This document shows, piece after piece, positions 45,001 to 53,334 of a stretch of DNA of 64,000 nt. Positions within the stretch are counted from its first letter, which is position 1; each line of letters starts with the position of its first letter. The notes below the pieces were generated by a model that did not search any database, was not told the origin of the DNA, and was given only the letters and a program-made list of their open reading frames with translations. The DNA lies in assembly GCF_900094595.1 (NCBI RefSeq), contig NZ_FMAD01000004.1:434001-498000 (forward strand). Reading direction: 5' to 3'. The stretch comes from Cupriavidus alkaliphilus (GTDB lineage Bacteria; Pseudomonadota; Gammaproteobacteria; Burkholderiales; Burkholderiaceae). The position numbers and the translations under genes were made by a program.

Positions 45001-45313
45001 CGGTCCATTGCGCGTCGCGGACCGCCGTGACATCGTTGGCGAGGCCGATATCGGACAGCCGTGCCAGCGATCCCTGCGCGCGCACGGTCAGCGCCTCGGC
45101 ACGATGCAGCGTCGACTGCAGCTGCTCGGACTGCGCGCGCAGCACCATGCCCTGGCGGTCGATCGCCTCGCGCAGCCGGTAATGGAGCAGCACGCCCCAG
45201 GACAATACGGTCAGGCCCACCACGCAGGCCGAGAACAGATAAACCAGATAGCGGATCTGGCGAATGCTCAACGGCAATGCGGCGCTGCTGTCGGCCGGCA
45301 TCAGCCTTTTCAT
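42002..45313 (-). CDS. Hybrid sensor histidine kinase (kinase-receiver-HPt), BvgS/RcsC-like
   Basis: 1103 residues. Helix 1 about 22-44, a 300-residue periplasmic sensor domain (Cache-like by secondary pattern, no Venus-flytrap domain), helix 2 about 347-367, a PAS-like linker, HisKA with His527 in MSHEIRTP, HATPase with N-box and G-boxes (VVDTGIGIA, GGTGLGLSI), a degenerate then a good receiver (LTDLQMPGMDG, about residue 920) and a C-terminal HPt with His1043 in LHGLAGA. The full His-Asp-His chain can phosphorylate an RcsB-like regulator. It follows the receiver-defective regulator gene by 53 bases. Distal end of the pilus-regulator cluster. Confidence 0.9.
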   Translation of the reverse strand: MKRLMPADSSAALPLSIRQIRYLVYLFSACVVGLTVLSWGVLLHYRLREAIDRQGMVLRAQSEQLQSTLHRAEALTVRAQGSLARLSDIGLANDVTAVRDAQWTDRLERRGDRQYIALLVAPAHASPPAKRLKDLVDVMTFTFRVNNLQYRDVQNAYLIDLEADQLYVIPRRLSPARTLLQRDDARQNFLHDTLQRLRNDALLARLRAHPAQAVMLPPAQDWISGIRTVTFATLVQDGGEPAAVLAMEFPLSPMLPDGQALDSDFMLLTDAGMVLTAGGMPGGPLAAPVAAALAAAGARPGTVRSSLVRHGLLQHELVLEYPLDAWGWRTVAVVEVGRVWRQFRENTFWMLGLTGSLSLMVFAWIWFIDRRIMRPAQRQSLRLQESDALGRFVIEVAGVALMIVERSTRQVLLANAAAQSLIGQATPAGLAQLQDACEARLASGDASAEGPPQVLPCFDVDMACGNGETRYLEVRLVQITYEVRAALLCALNDVTEARRSEARLREAIRAADAANRAKSAFLATMSHEIRTPLNGMLGSIELLSLTRLEPRQRDQLAVMQHASQSLIDIINDVLDFSKIEAGQMSLQPRPCRLDEVVEEVTRGFAAEAARKHLRLLCINDPSLSEPVMADVLKLEQILNNLVSNAVKFTEQGKVIVTARRIRSAQGGGAEGVEIRVVDTGIGIAAHDQRRLFEPFVQAGQPDTRHYGGTGLGLSICRRLVELMRGEIRVVSEPGLGSCFIVGLPLASAGIPAPAEPWPQTALRGLTVGLNVTLQELYQGVEQLLRYYGARAVRYDPGAPPVTPVDVLVCDEEALSACADADVVISALAPIAPDLTQTPVVASPYSWQGLVAAIAAAAGAEVEAVPATAPARAEAPAAQLALLLVEDHPINQVVMREQLESLGQSVDLAGDGPEALSLASGRHYDLILTDLQMPGMDGFTLARRLREAGHAMPIVAITASVGPDVAERCRHAGIDRCLTKPVGLATLRELLGDFSGARVTARTAPDRHAGGGAVLHADALRSDQRALAEALRAGDADTFAQRLHGLAGALSVMGHPVQSQACRWLEQTVRRAGLGAVGSDWQAIRAELEQLAERLEAQCGSHAA

Positions 45314-45366
45314 GGATTACCTCGTATTCACCGCGAACCGCCCGGGCGCGCGTGGCGCCGGGTGAC

Positions 45367-46023
45367 TCACAACATGCCGCGCTGGATGGCGAAGGCGGCG
45401 AGCTCGACGTCGTTGTCGGCGCCGACCTTGCGCATGACGCTCTGCTTCTGGGTACTGATGGTCTTGACGGTGCGCCCGGTCCGCACCGCGATTTCGGTCA
45501 CGGACAGGCCGGACAGATAGAGCCGCAGCACTTCGCTTTCGCGGGTGGTGAGCAATTCGGCCCAGTCGTCGAAATCGCCCAGGCCGCGGCAGCGCCGGCC
45601 CCAGATCAGGTCACAAGCGATTTCCGACACCGAGGCGAGATCCAGGTGTGCCATCCGCACTGCCTTCACGACCTCATCGGCGTGGTCGCGGGCGGTCACG
45701 ACATTGCGGCAGCCATCCTTGATCAGCTGCAGCACGCCGGCGCGGTCCGCGATGTTGGCGATGGCGACCACGCGTTGCCGCCCCAGCGTGGCCAGCCGCG
45801 CACCCAGGCGCGCGTAGCTGCCGAAACGCGCATCGTTGCCGTTGCCGAGCGGGAACCGCAGCGCCACCACATCGCAAGCGCCTTGCCCCAGCGCCTGCAC
45901 CAGGCCGCGCTCGTCGGCGACCAGGCCTGCCAGTTCGATGCAGGCGCTGGCCGCGAGCCGCCGGCCCAACAGCCGCCGCATCACGGGTTGCGAGTCCGCG
46001 ACGATCACCCGGATCTTTTCCAT
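45367..46023 (-). CDS. RcsB-like regulator with degenerate receiver (phospho-site lost)
   Basis: 218 residues. Compared with the sister regulator, Asp54/55 is replaced by Arg56 (DVVALR versus DVIVTD), the second acidic pocket residue is Ser (ADSQP), the conserved Thr is Ala (VVAIAN) and the Lys is Ala (VVTARD). Only Asp10 remains, so it cannot be phosphorylated in the usual way. The LuxR HTH is intact (LTTRESEVLRLYLSGLSVTEIA and TVKTISTQKQSVMRKVGA). It may act without phosphate, as a heterodimer partner like RcsA/GadE/BglJ with RcsB, or bind a ligand. Start at 46023 (MEKIRVIV). Confidence 0.88.
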   Translation of the reverse strand: MEKIRVIVADSQPVMRRLLGRRLAASACIELAGLVADERGLVQALGQGACDVVALRFPLGNGNDARFGSYARLGARLATLGRQRVVAIANIADRAGVLQLIKDGCRNVVTARDHADEVVKAVRMAHLDLASVSEIACDLIWGRRCRGLGDFDDWAELLTTRESEVLRLYLSGLSVTEIAVRTGRTVKTISTQKQSVMRKVGADNDVELAAFAIQRGML

Positions 46024-46259
46024 GACCGCTTTTCGCTCCAGCGTTGTCCCGGTTTCAGGATGGGCCATGCGCCCGGCTTTCGAAATCAGCCAAGCCTGAA
46101 ATGTCTGCGGTATTTTCTGATCAGCAGTTGCCGAGGGGACGCGCGGTCGAGCGCAGACCGGCCATAACGTCGCGGGTCAGCGCCCGCGCGGAAATCGGCA
46201 GTGAGAAAGAGAAGGAGAAAGCGAAGGAAGGGAAGCTGAAGCCCGGGCGCTCACGCAGC

Positions 46260-46280
46260 CGCGGCCGCAATGCGGCCGCG
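46260..46280 (-). terminator. Hairpin directly after the RcsB-like gene
   Basis: Perfect 9-bp arms CGCGGCCGC / GCGGCCGCG with a 3-base loop, 4 bases past the stop codon at 46285. No T-run; downstream the RNA has a 33-base almost pure pyrimidine stretch (46235-46203), a possible Rho loading site. It probably reduces read-through from the first regulator into the second. Confidence 0.5.
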
Positions 46281-46284
46281 ATTA

Positions 46285-46926
46285 TCAGGCGCCCCCAAGC
46301 AGGCCATTGGTGCGGGCATATTCGTAAAGCTCATAATCGTTTGCCAGGCCCAGCTTCTTCATGGCGATGCTTTTTTGCGCGCTGATGGTCTTGCTGCTGC
46401 GATTGGCCTGGCGCGCAATCTCGATGACTGGCACGCCGGCCGCGCACTGGCGGATCACTTCGAGTTCCCGGCGCGTCAGGATCGGCCGGCGCGACAGTTC
46501 ATCGAGCCCGCCCGAGGCGAGGATGGCGCGCACCGAGGCCGGCTGGTAGCTCAGGCCGCTGAACGCGGCCCGCACCGCGGGAATCAGTTCCTGCACCGGA
46601 TCGGTCTTGTTGAGGATCACCGAAATGCCGACTTTCTGGATATTGCGGATCAGCGCCGGATTATCCAGCATGGTCATGACCACGACGCGCGTGGTGGGAT
46701 AGCGGCGCCGCAGCATCTGCAGCATCGGCAGGCCATCGCCAAACTGCCCGCCGGGCATGGAGTAATCGGTGACGATGACGTCGCAGTCGGTGCTTTCGAG
46801 CAAGGCGACCAGTTGCGTCGAATTGGTGGCGCTGCCGACAACCTGCATGCCCACTTCAAGGGCGAGCACACGGCTCATGCCGTCCAGGACGACGGGGTGG
46901 TCATCGGCGATGATTATTTTGATCAT
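46285..46926 (-). CDS. RcsB-like response regulator
   Basis: 213 residues. Receiver with ADDHP, phospho-acceptor Asp54 in VIVTDYSMPG, VVMTM and ILNKTD; the YSMPGGQFGDGLPML stretch closely follows E. coli RcsB. LuxR HTH with LTRRELEVIRQCAAG and SSKTISAQKSIAMKKLGL. It lies downstream of the second hybrid kinase, separated by a 132-base gap containing palindromes and an RcsB-box-like site. Expected partner of one or both kinases. Start at 46926 (MIKIIIADDHP) with GGGGGTAAGA upstream; a longer frame exists but has no ribosome site. Confidence 0.92.
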   Translation of the reverse strand: MIKIIIADDHPVVLDGMSRVLALEVGMQVVGSATNSTQLVALLESTDCDVIVTDYSMPGGQFGDGLPMLQMLRRRYPTTRVVVMTMLDNPALIRNIQKVGISVILNKTDPVQELIPAVRAAFSGLSYQPASVRAILASGGLDELSRRPILTRRELEVIRQCAAGVPVIEIARQANRSSKTISAQKSIAMKKLGLANDYELYEYARTNGLLGGA

Positions 46927-46984
46927 TCTTACCCCCTGATTTTTCGGTTCCGTGGGCCACGCACTGGTGCGCCGCGGAACTGAG

Positions 46985-47001
46985 CCGGTATTCAATACCG
47001 G
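46985..47001. promoter_or_regulatory. Perfect 17-base palindrome CCGGTATT-C-AATACCGG
   Basis: 8-bp arms around a single base, 59-75 bases before the RcsB-like ATG. A hairpin with a one-base loop is unlikely, so it is best read as the binding site of a dimeric protein. Confidence 0.45.
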
Positions 47002-47022
47002 TCATCTTCGCTGACTTAATAT

Positions 47023-47062
47023 TAGGAGTCTTCCGAAAAACCCGAATTAAGGTATTCCTTAA
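47023..47062 (-). promoter_or_regulatory. RcsB-box-like sites between hybrid kinase and RcsB-like regulator
   Basis: On the minus strand 47036-47023 reads TCGGAAGACTCCTA, 10 of 14 matches to the RcsAB box. Next to it 47047-47062 is a perfect 6-bp inverted repeat TTAAGG-TATT-CCTTAA that includes the kinase stop codon. Both lie 100-135 bases upstream of the regulator start, fitting an internal promoter under self-control. Confidence 0.45.
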
Positions 47063-50000
47063 ATAGTACTCCGCCAATCGCCAGGATGGCCATTCCGGCT
47101 GCCGCTGTTGCTGCCGCTTTTGCTGTCGTTCTGGCTGCCGTTCTGTTCGCCTGCGGGATCGCCGGACGCGTCAAAGTACGCTGCAAGATACAAGGCCAGG
47201 TTGTCGACATGGGCCTGCACGGCCTCCTGCGCCTGCGCCACATCCAGTTCCAGTTCCCGGCACAATGCGACGATTTCCTCGCCGTCTTCGGCCAATGCCA
47301 TGGCGCCGCGCATGCGATGGGCGTGGTGGCGTATAGCCTTCCATTCCCCGCTGCGCGCGGCGGCGGACAGCGCCGCGAAGTCCTCGCGCATGGTATGCGC
47401 CAGCAGCGCCAGGCTGGCGGCGCTGTCGGGGATCCGCGGCAACCCGGCTTCGACGTCGGCCGGCCGCTTCGGCCCGGCCGCATGCTCCGGCAGCACTGCC
47501 CGCAGGCACTCGGCCAGGGGACCGAGCAAGACGGGCTTGGACAAGTAACGGTCCATGCCGGCTTCCAGGCAGCGCTCCGCCTCGCCCTGCGCGATGCTGG
47601 CGGTCAGCCCGACGATCGGCACGGCCACGCCTTGCGCGCGCAGCCTGCGGCAGAGTTCGTTGCCGTCCATGCCGGGCATGTGGACGTCGGTGAGCACCAG
47701 GTCGAACTTGCGCTGCCGCCACAGCGCCAGCGCTTCCTCGCCACCGCTCGCCAGCGTGGCGCGGCAGCCAAGGCGGTCGAGCTGCTGCTGCATCAGCAGC
47801 CGGTTGTAGGGGTGGTCGTCGACCACCAGGATCTCCAGGCCCAGCTGCGGCACGGGATCGGCGGCCGTCGCCGCTGGCGGCGCGCTCATCGGCGTCATGC
47901 CGGCGGCCAGGCACAGTGCGCGCAGGATGCCAGCCTGGTGATAAGCGCTGACCAGCCAGCTGCCCCCGACGAGCTGCGGTTCGGCCGGGCCATCGGCACG
48001 TCCGAACACCACGCCGGCATAGCCCTGCGGAATCGCCGCGATACGGCGGGTGGCGACGAACAGCACCATGCCGGGTTCCGGCGCCGGCCCGTCGCAGGCG
48101 ATCGCCTTGCACCCGACCGCACGCAGCGTGTCGATGGCATGGTTGCGGATCTCGTCGTCCTCGGTCAGCACGGCCACCGGCGGCAGCAACGGTTCCAGCG
48201 CCGTGCGCGGCCCCGCCTGCGGCATGCGCAGCAAGACCCGGAACACGCTGCCCTTGCCGGGTTCGCTGTGCACGGAAACGCTGCCGTCCATCAGCGCCGC
48301 CAGCCGCCGGCAGATCGACAAGCCCAGGCCCGTGCCGCCATACCGCCTGGCGGTGGACGGGTCGGCCTGCACGAATGGCTCGAACAGTTTTTCCTGGACC
48401 TCGGGCGCGATGCCGGGCCCGGTATCCGCCACCTCGAGCTGGATCGTGATCCTGCCAGCCGCATCGGCGGTCTCCGGTACAGCGGCCACCTCACCCTGCG
48501 GCGCTCGGCCCAGGCGCACGATGACATGGCCTGTGGCGGTGAACTTCAGCGCATTGCCGACCAGGTTGCCGATGATCTGGCGCACGCGCACGGGGTCGCC
48601 GCAAAGGCACGGCAGGCCCGGCTCCGGATAGCACGACAGCGCAATCCCCTTCTGCAGGGCGATCGGCGCGTGCGCCCGCACCGTCGACTCGAGCAGGTCG
48701 ACCGGGTCGAACGGCACGCTGTCCAATTGCATCTGGCCCGCTTCCGCGCGCGAGTAGTCAAGCAGGTCGTCCAGGATCTGCAGCAGCACCTGCGACGAAG
48801 ACTGGATGGTCGACAGCATCTCGCGCTGGCTGTGCGCAAGGCTGGTCAGCGACAGCAATTCCAGCGTGCCCAGCATGCCGTACAACGGCGTGCGGATCTC
48901 ATGGCTCATGGTGGCCAGGAAGCGCAGCTTGGCGGCGCTGGCTTCGTCCGCAAGCTGGCGCGCGCGGGCCAGCTTGCGGTGCGCCTCGCGTTCTTCCGTC
49001 ACGTCATGGATCGCGCACAGCAACACGTCCTCGCCCTCGAAGCGGGTACGGCGGCCGACCACCAGCACGTCGCGCGCGCCGCCGGCGCCCGCCGGTACCC
49101 GCACCTCGAGCCGCACGGGGGTTTCGCCGCGCCGCGCCAGGATGGCATCCAGCCATGGCCGGCCTTGCGTGCGCGCATCGAGCGGCAGCCATTGCGCGGC
49201 CAGCGCGTTCTCGACTCGCACATGCGCATCGGCGATGCGCACCACCCGCAGGCCCACCGGCGCGGCCTGCATCACGGTGCGGTTGAAGCGCTCGCTGTCC
49301 TCGATGCGTTCTGCATTGCGCTGCATCGGCACCACGACCCGGCGCCGGACCATGCGCGCGCCTTGCAGCACCGCGGCGATGCCAAGCCCGTAGAGCAGCA
49401 GCGCCACCCCCAGCGCCAGCCCGTGGTCGGCCAGGCCTTGCGACAGCGGGTAGGCATAGGCCGCACGCCAGCCCTGGTCGCGCGCCATGCTGCCTATCAT
49501 CAGGCTGCCTTGCTCGAACCAGTAGGCCACGCCCTGCTCGCCGGGGACCAGCTCGCGCGCAACCCGCTCGCCCAGGGCCTGCGTGCGCAGCCAGCCGGCG
49601 CCGCGGCCCTGGAACAGCAGCTTGCCGCGCTCATCGAAAAACACGGCGCGCTTGCCCGATACCCGCTGCGCCGCTTGCGTGGCGCCCGGCAGGCTGACAT
49701 CGCCCATCAGGGCATGGATCGGAATGGCGGTCGCGGCATAGCCGAGCAGCGTTCCCGTGGCGTTGCGCACGGGCAGGTAGCAGCTCAGCATCGGTTCCTG
49801 CCCGATGAGGCCCGGATAGGGCCCGGCCCACAACGGCGTGCCTGCCGGCGTCGAGGCGCGCGCCTCGCCGGACCGGCGCGCCAGCGCCTTGGCCCAGTTG
49901 CTGACGGCATCGGCAACCCGCGGCCCGCTCAGCGGCAGCGCCGCCGGCAGCGCGGGGGTCACCAGCGCCTCGCTGCCGTCGGCCATCAGAAACACCGAGC

Positions 50001-50463
50001 GCACGCCCTGCGGCGCCGTGCCCCAGTACGCGCGCTCGAAGATGGCAAAGCGGATGATGTGCGACACCGCCGCGGACCGGTCCGCGCCAGGCACCGGTGC
50101 GCCGCGCATCAGGGTCGCGGGATTGATCAGTCCGGGCAAGTCGACGGCGCGCGCACTGCCCGCGGGCACGTCCATGAGCGTGGCTTCCAGCTGGGTAGCG
50201 GGCCGGTCGTTGCGCACCAGCCGGTACTCGGGCCCGGTGATCTCGGCCATGCGCCGGATAAAGTACTCATGGGTGGCCTTGGCCGCCATCACGGCGACAA
50301 AGTGCTGGCGCGCGGCCCACGCCTGCTCCCATACGACGCGCTGGAACCGGTTATGCAGAAACAAGGCGAGGCATCCGCTGATGACCACGATCAGCAGGGC
50401 GGCAACGACGGCGAGAAGGCGACCGGGAAACTGCTTGTTTGCGCGAGACAGCCAATTGGGCAT
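47059..50463 (-). CDS. Hybrid sensor histidine kinase (kinase-receiver-HPt), paralogue of the 42002-45313 kinase
   Basis: 1134 residues. Helix 1 about 14-36, a 310-residue periplasmic sensor (Cache-like), helix 2 about 355-375, PAS-like region, HisKA with His521 in MSHEIRTP, HATPase (VADTGPGIA, GGTGLGLSI), receiver with LTDVHMPGMDG near residue 930 and HPt His1049 in AHRMRGA. The last 30 residues are a Ser/Asn/Gly-rich tail. Same architecture as the other kinase, so a duplication is likely. AAGGAG precedes the ATG. It follows the pilus usher gene by 171 bases on the same strand, tying the relay to pilus expression. Confidence 0.92.
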   Translation of the reverse strand: MPNWLSRANKQFPGRLLAVVAALLIVVISGCLALFLHNRFQRVVWEQAWAARQHFVAVMAAKATHEYFIRRMAEITGPEYRLVRNDRPATQLEATLMDVPAGSARAVDLPGLINPATLMRGAPVPGADRSAAVSHIIRFAIFERAYWGTAPQGVRSVFLMADGSEALVTPALPAALPLSGPRVADAVSNWAKALARRSGEARASTPAGTPLWAGPYPGLIGQEPMLSCYLPVRNATGTLLGYAATAIPIHALMGDVSLPGATQAAQRVSGKRAVFFDERGKLLFQGRGAGWLRTQALGERVARELVPGEQGVAYWFEQGSLMIGSMARDQGWRAAYAYPLSQGLADHGLALGVALLLYGLGIAAVLQGARMVRRRVVVPMQRNAERIEDSERFNRTVMQAAPVGLRVVRIADAHVRVENALAAQWLPLDARTQGRPWLDAILARRGETPVRLEVRVPAGAGGARDVLVVGRRTRFEGEDVLLCAIHDVTEEREAHRKLARARQLADEASAAKLRFLATMSHEIRTPLYGMLGTLELLSLTSLAHSQREMLSTIQSSSQVLLQILDDLLDYSRAEAGQMQLDSVPFDPVDLLESTVRAHAPIALQKGIALSCYPEPGLPCLCGDPVRVRQIIGNLVGNALKFTATGHVIVRLGRAPQGEVAAVPETADAAGRITIQLEVADTGPGIAPEVQEKLFEPFVQADPSTARRYGGTGLGLSICRRLAALMDGSVSVHSEPGKGSVFRVLLRMPQAGPRTALEPLLPPVAVLTEDDEIRNHAIDTLRAVGCKAIACDGPAPEPGMVLFVATRRIAAIPQGYAGVVFGRADGPAEPQLVGGSWLVSAYHQAGILRALCLAAGMTPMSAPPAATAADPVPQLGLEILVVDDHPYNRLLMQQQLDRLGCRATLASGGEEALALWRQRKFDLVLTDVHMPGMDGNELCRRLRAQGVAVPIVGLTASIAQGEAERCLEAGMDRYLSKPVLLGPLAECLRAVLPEHAAGPKRPADVEAGLPRIPDSAASLALLAHTMREDFAALSAAARSGEWKAIRHHAHRMRGAMALAEDGEEIVALCRELELDVAQAQEAVQAHVDNLALYLAAYFDASGDPAGEQNGSQNDSKSGSNSGSRNGHPGDWRSTI

Positions 50464-50634
50464 TGGCGAAGCTCCTTCTCAGCGACCTGCCTGACGCTGC
50501 TCGGGAACCGGGCGTCGTCCGGCGCCCGATGGCTGGGGAATTGCCTATGGATTATGCATCAACATCCCGGCTCTTCCCGGCACGCAGCCGTGTCGCGACG
50601 GCTGGCGTGCCATGGACGATGTCATGGTCCCGGG

Positions 50635-53220
50635 TCAGCGCGCCGCCGATGCCACGCACGCCGCGTCAAGCACCGCGAACGGGTTGGCCGGGCGCGCCGT
50701 TTCCGGGGGGAGCGCATAGCGCAGCGCGCACGAGGATTTCGCATCGCTGCCCCATTTGACAAGCAGCTCGCCGCTGTCCTGCTTCAGCCCGCGCACGATG
50801 ATGCGCCCGCCCTGTCCCACGGTGCCGGCCGCCTGGCCCTGCGCGTCGGTGACCTCGGCGCCGAATGGCAGCGGCGCCCCATCGGGGCCCATGACCCGCA
50901 GGATCGCGGCGCGCCCGGGGTTGTCGGTCTCGAACTTCATCTTCACGATGGCGCCGGCGGTGGGTGCCGTGTTCTGCTGCGTGGTCTTCAGCGCCACGCT
51001 GATCGGCAGCCCCTTGGGATCGATCTCGATCTGGTTGGTCGAGAACGGCGTCAGGCTCGACACGATGGCGTGGCCCCACGGATCCACGCGCAGGCCGCTG
51101 CCATTGGTCACGCGCGCGCCGGCGGCGTCCGCGGCCTCGACGATGGCCATGGTGTCCCCCGGCATCGGCGTGAACGCCACGCCGCCGGCATAGGCGACGA
51201 TGCCGCCGCTGATGCCAAACCCGGCCTGCGAGTAATTGCGGCCCTTGCTGGCGCTGGCGGTGACGGTGGCAAAGGGCGACACATAGCCGACGTTGGCGCC
51301 GACGGTGGCGGTGTCGGTGTTGTTGCCGCCGCCGGTGTAGCCGGCGTTGATGCCGTAGGTGAAGGCGTTGTCGTCGCCGAGCGTGCCGGTCACCGATTCC
51401 TGCAGCGAGGTGCCGCCGCTGGAGTCGTGCGACAGGCTGGTCATCGAGTGCGGTGCATGCTGGCCGGTGCCGAGCGGGATGCCCACCGTCAGCATCACCC
51501 GGTTATCCCATTTGCCGGCGTTGACGTTGAACTGGCGCGATGCCGAAATCCCATAGCTGATGCGCTTGTAGCTGTTGTTGTAGCCGGCCTGGAACTGGGT
51601 GTCGCTGCCGCTGCGGTTCCAGTAGTTCTGCGTGGACCCGGTCAGGTAGAACGAGCCGTAGCCCTGCGGCAGCATCTGGTTGATGGTCACCTGCAGCCGG
51701 CCGCGCTGGATTCCGCCCATGAACATGCCAGCGGCCATGCCGCGCTGTTCCAGGTCGCGCAGCGCCATGGCATCGGCCATGCTGAGGTAGCCGCTGCTGG
51801 AGTAGCGGTAGGCGGCGAGGGTCAGGTTGGTGTTGGTCGGCGCCACCAGCTTGCTGTACGACAGCCGCACGCTCTGGCCGTCGCGCCCGCCGGCATTCTG
51901 CAGGTCGGTCCAGGCTTGCGTGATGTCGGCGCCGAAGGCGCCCAGGTCCGTGTTCAGCGCCCCGCCGCCCATCACCGCGGTGTAGTCCTGCGCCACGATA
52001 AAGCCGCCGTAGCCGGTCACCATATTGCTGATGCCGTGCTGGACCGTGCCCTGCATCATCATCGGCCGGCTCTGGAGCGCGACATTGCGGTACTGCCCCA
52101 CGGTCATGCTGTAGCGCGTGATGCCGGGGCGCAGCGCATTGACGGCCGCGGCAAAGGGCAGGCGCGAGGTGCGCACGCTGCCGTCGGCTTCGGTGATCAC
52201 CAGTTCGAGGTCGCCCCCGTACCCGGTCGGATACAGGTCGGTGATCTCGAACGCGCCGGGCGCGACCGTGGTTTCGTAGATGATGTTGCCGCTCTGGCGC
52301 ACCTGCACCCGGGCATTGCTGTTGGCAATGCCGCGCACGACGGGTGCATAGCCGCGTTGCGATTCGGGGTACATGCGGTCGTCGCTGGCGACCTGTACGC
52401 CGCGAAACCCAAAGCTGTCGAACAGCGCCCCATCCGTATAGGCCTCGCCGATGACCAGCTGGCTGCGGATCGGCGCCAGCGAGCGCTGCAGGCTGGTCTG
52501 CACGCTCTGGTAGCGACTTCCCTCGAAATCGCCATGGGTCAGGTTGCCCACATGACGGAAGCGCCAGCCGCCGAAATTGAAGCCGGCGTTCAGGCCGACG
52601 TAGCTCTGCGTGGTCGACAGCCCGCCAGCGTCCGAGTGGTAGACGTTGGCGTTGTACTGCAGCCGCGCCGCGGTGACGCCCTCGTCCCAGTACTTGGGAT
52701 CGACATAACCGCGTGCCGTGCGCGACAGGGCCATCTGCGGCACCGACACGTCCAGCCGCTGCTCGCCGTTGTCGAAGCTGGCGGTGGCATCTGGCACCAG
52801 CTCGGGCAACGTCACGCAGCCCGCCACCAGTCTGGCCGAGGCCTCGGGGGAGAGTTTCGACAGATCGATCCCGATGCGCTCGACCCCGGCGCGGTCGAAG
52901 CAGGGCTGAACGTTGCGCGTATCGTCGCCGACCTGGCGCAGCGTCACCTCGGTCCGGCCCAGCCAGACGTCGTTCACGTAGAGCTCGGCGCGATAGTTGC
53001 CCGGCAGGGCCACGTTGCCCTTGTTGAAGCGGCTCACGTCGATGCGGACCCCGCCTGGCTGTTGCAGGAAGGTATCGTTGAATTCGACTTCGGCGAGCAA
53101 CGTTGAACCACGGGAACTGCCGGGCGCTCCCCACGCACTCATGCTGGCAAACAAGGACAACACCACCGCACTGGCCGGGCGCAGCCGCGACGGGAACGAC
53201 GAGGTCTTCTGGGTTTTCAT
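50635..53220 (-). CDS. Outer membrane usher of a chaperone-usher pilus
   Basis: 861 residues. Signal peptide to about residue 31, N-terminal chaperone-binding domain (VEFNDTFLQQPGG... to about 150), 24-strand barrel with plug (RGVRGIAN-like VVRGIANSNARVQVRQSG near 310) and C-terminal domains with Cys (SSCALRYALP). It receives chaperone-subunit complexes and secretes the growing pilus. It lies 114 bases after the chaperone gene. No tip adhesin gene follows; regulatory genes come next. Confidence 0.93.
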   Translation of the reverse strand: MKTQKTSSFPSRLRPASAVVLSLFASMSAWGAPGSSRGSTLLAEVEFNDTFLQQPGGVRIDVSRFNKGNVALPGNYRAELYVNDVWLGRTEVTLRQVGDDTRNVQPCFDRAGVERIGIDLSKLSPEASARLVAGCVTLPELVPDATASFDNGEQRLDVSVPQMALSRTARGYVDPKYWDEGVTAARLQYNANVYHSDAGGLSTTQSYVGLNAGFNFGGWRFRHVGNLTHGDFEGSRYQSVQTSLQRSLAPIRSQLVIGEAYTDGALFDSFGFRGVQVASDDRMYPESQRGYAPVVRGIANSNARVQVRQSGNIIYETTVAPGAFEITDLYPTGYGGDLELVITEADGSVRTSRLPFAAAVNALRPGITRYSMTVGQYRNVALQSRPMMMQGTVQHGISNMVTGYGGFIVAQDYTAVMGGGALNTDLGAFGADITQAWTDLQNAGGRDGQSVRLSYSKLVAPTNTNLTLAAYRYSSSGYLSMADAMALRDLEQRGMAAGMFMGGIQRGRLQVTINQMLPQGYGSFYLTGSTQNYWNRSGSDTQFQAGYNNSYKRISYGISASRQFNVNAGKWDNRVMLTVGIPLGTGQHAPHSMTSLSHDSSGGTSLQESVTGTLGDDNAFTYGINAGYTGGGNNTDTATVGANVGYVSPFATVTASASKGRNYSQAGFGISGGIVAYAGGVAFTPMPGDTMAIVEAADAAGARVTNGSGLRVDPWGHAIVSSLTPFSTNQIEIDPKGLPISVALKTTQQNTAPTAGAIVKMKFETDNPGRAAILRVMGPDGAPLPFGAEVTDAQGQAAGTVGQGGRIIVRGLKQDSGELLVKWGSDAKSSCALRYALPPETARPANPFAVLDAACVASAAR

Positions 53221-53334
53221 GGTTTATGCCGGATGTCTGGCACTGCGCGGGCAAGACTTGCCCCTGCCGCCTGCGCGGCATCGTCAATCGGAGGATTCAG
53301 CCTGGAGGTTCGCCGGGCGGCGCCCGGCGCAAGA

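Noticed and set aside
45367-46023. Considered as a pseudogene because the receiver lost its key residues
   Set aside because: The frame is intact, the length normal and the DNA-binding domain well kept, which argues for a working protein with altered receiver.
42002-50463. Considered whether the two hybrid kinases are BvgS with Venus-flytrap sensors
   Set aside because: Their periplasmic parts are a single region of about 300 residues between two helices without the tandem binding-protein domains of BvgS/EvgS; only the cytoplasmic chain is similar.
47086-53106. Open frame of about 2006 codons on the plus strand
   Set aside because: It is antisense to a hybrid kinase and the usher and runs through the gap between them. 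The translation is Arg/His/Gln/Ala-rich without domains; such frames arise from GC3 bias opposite real genes.
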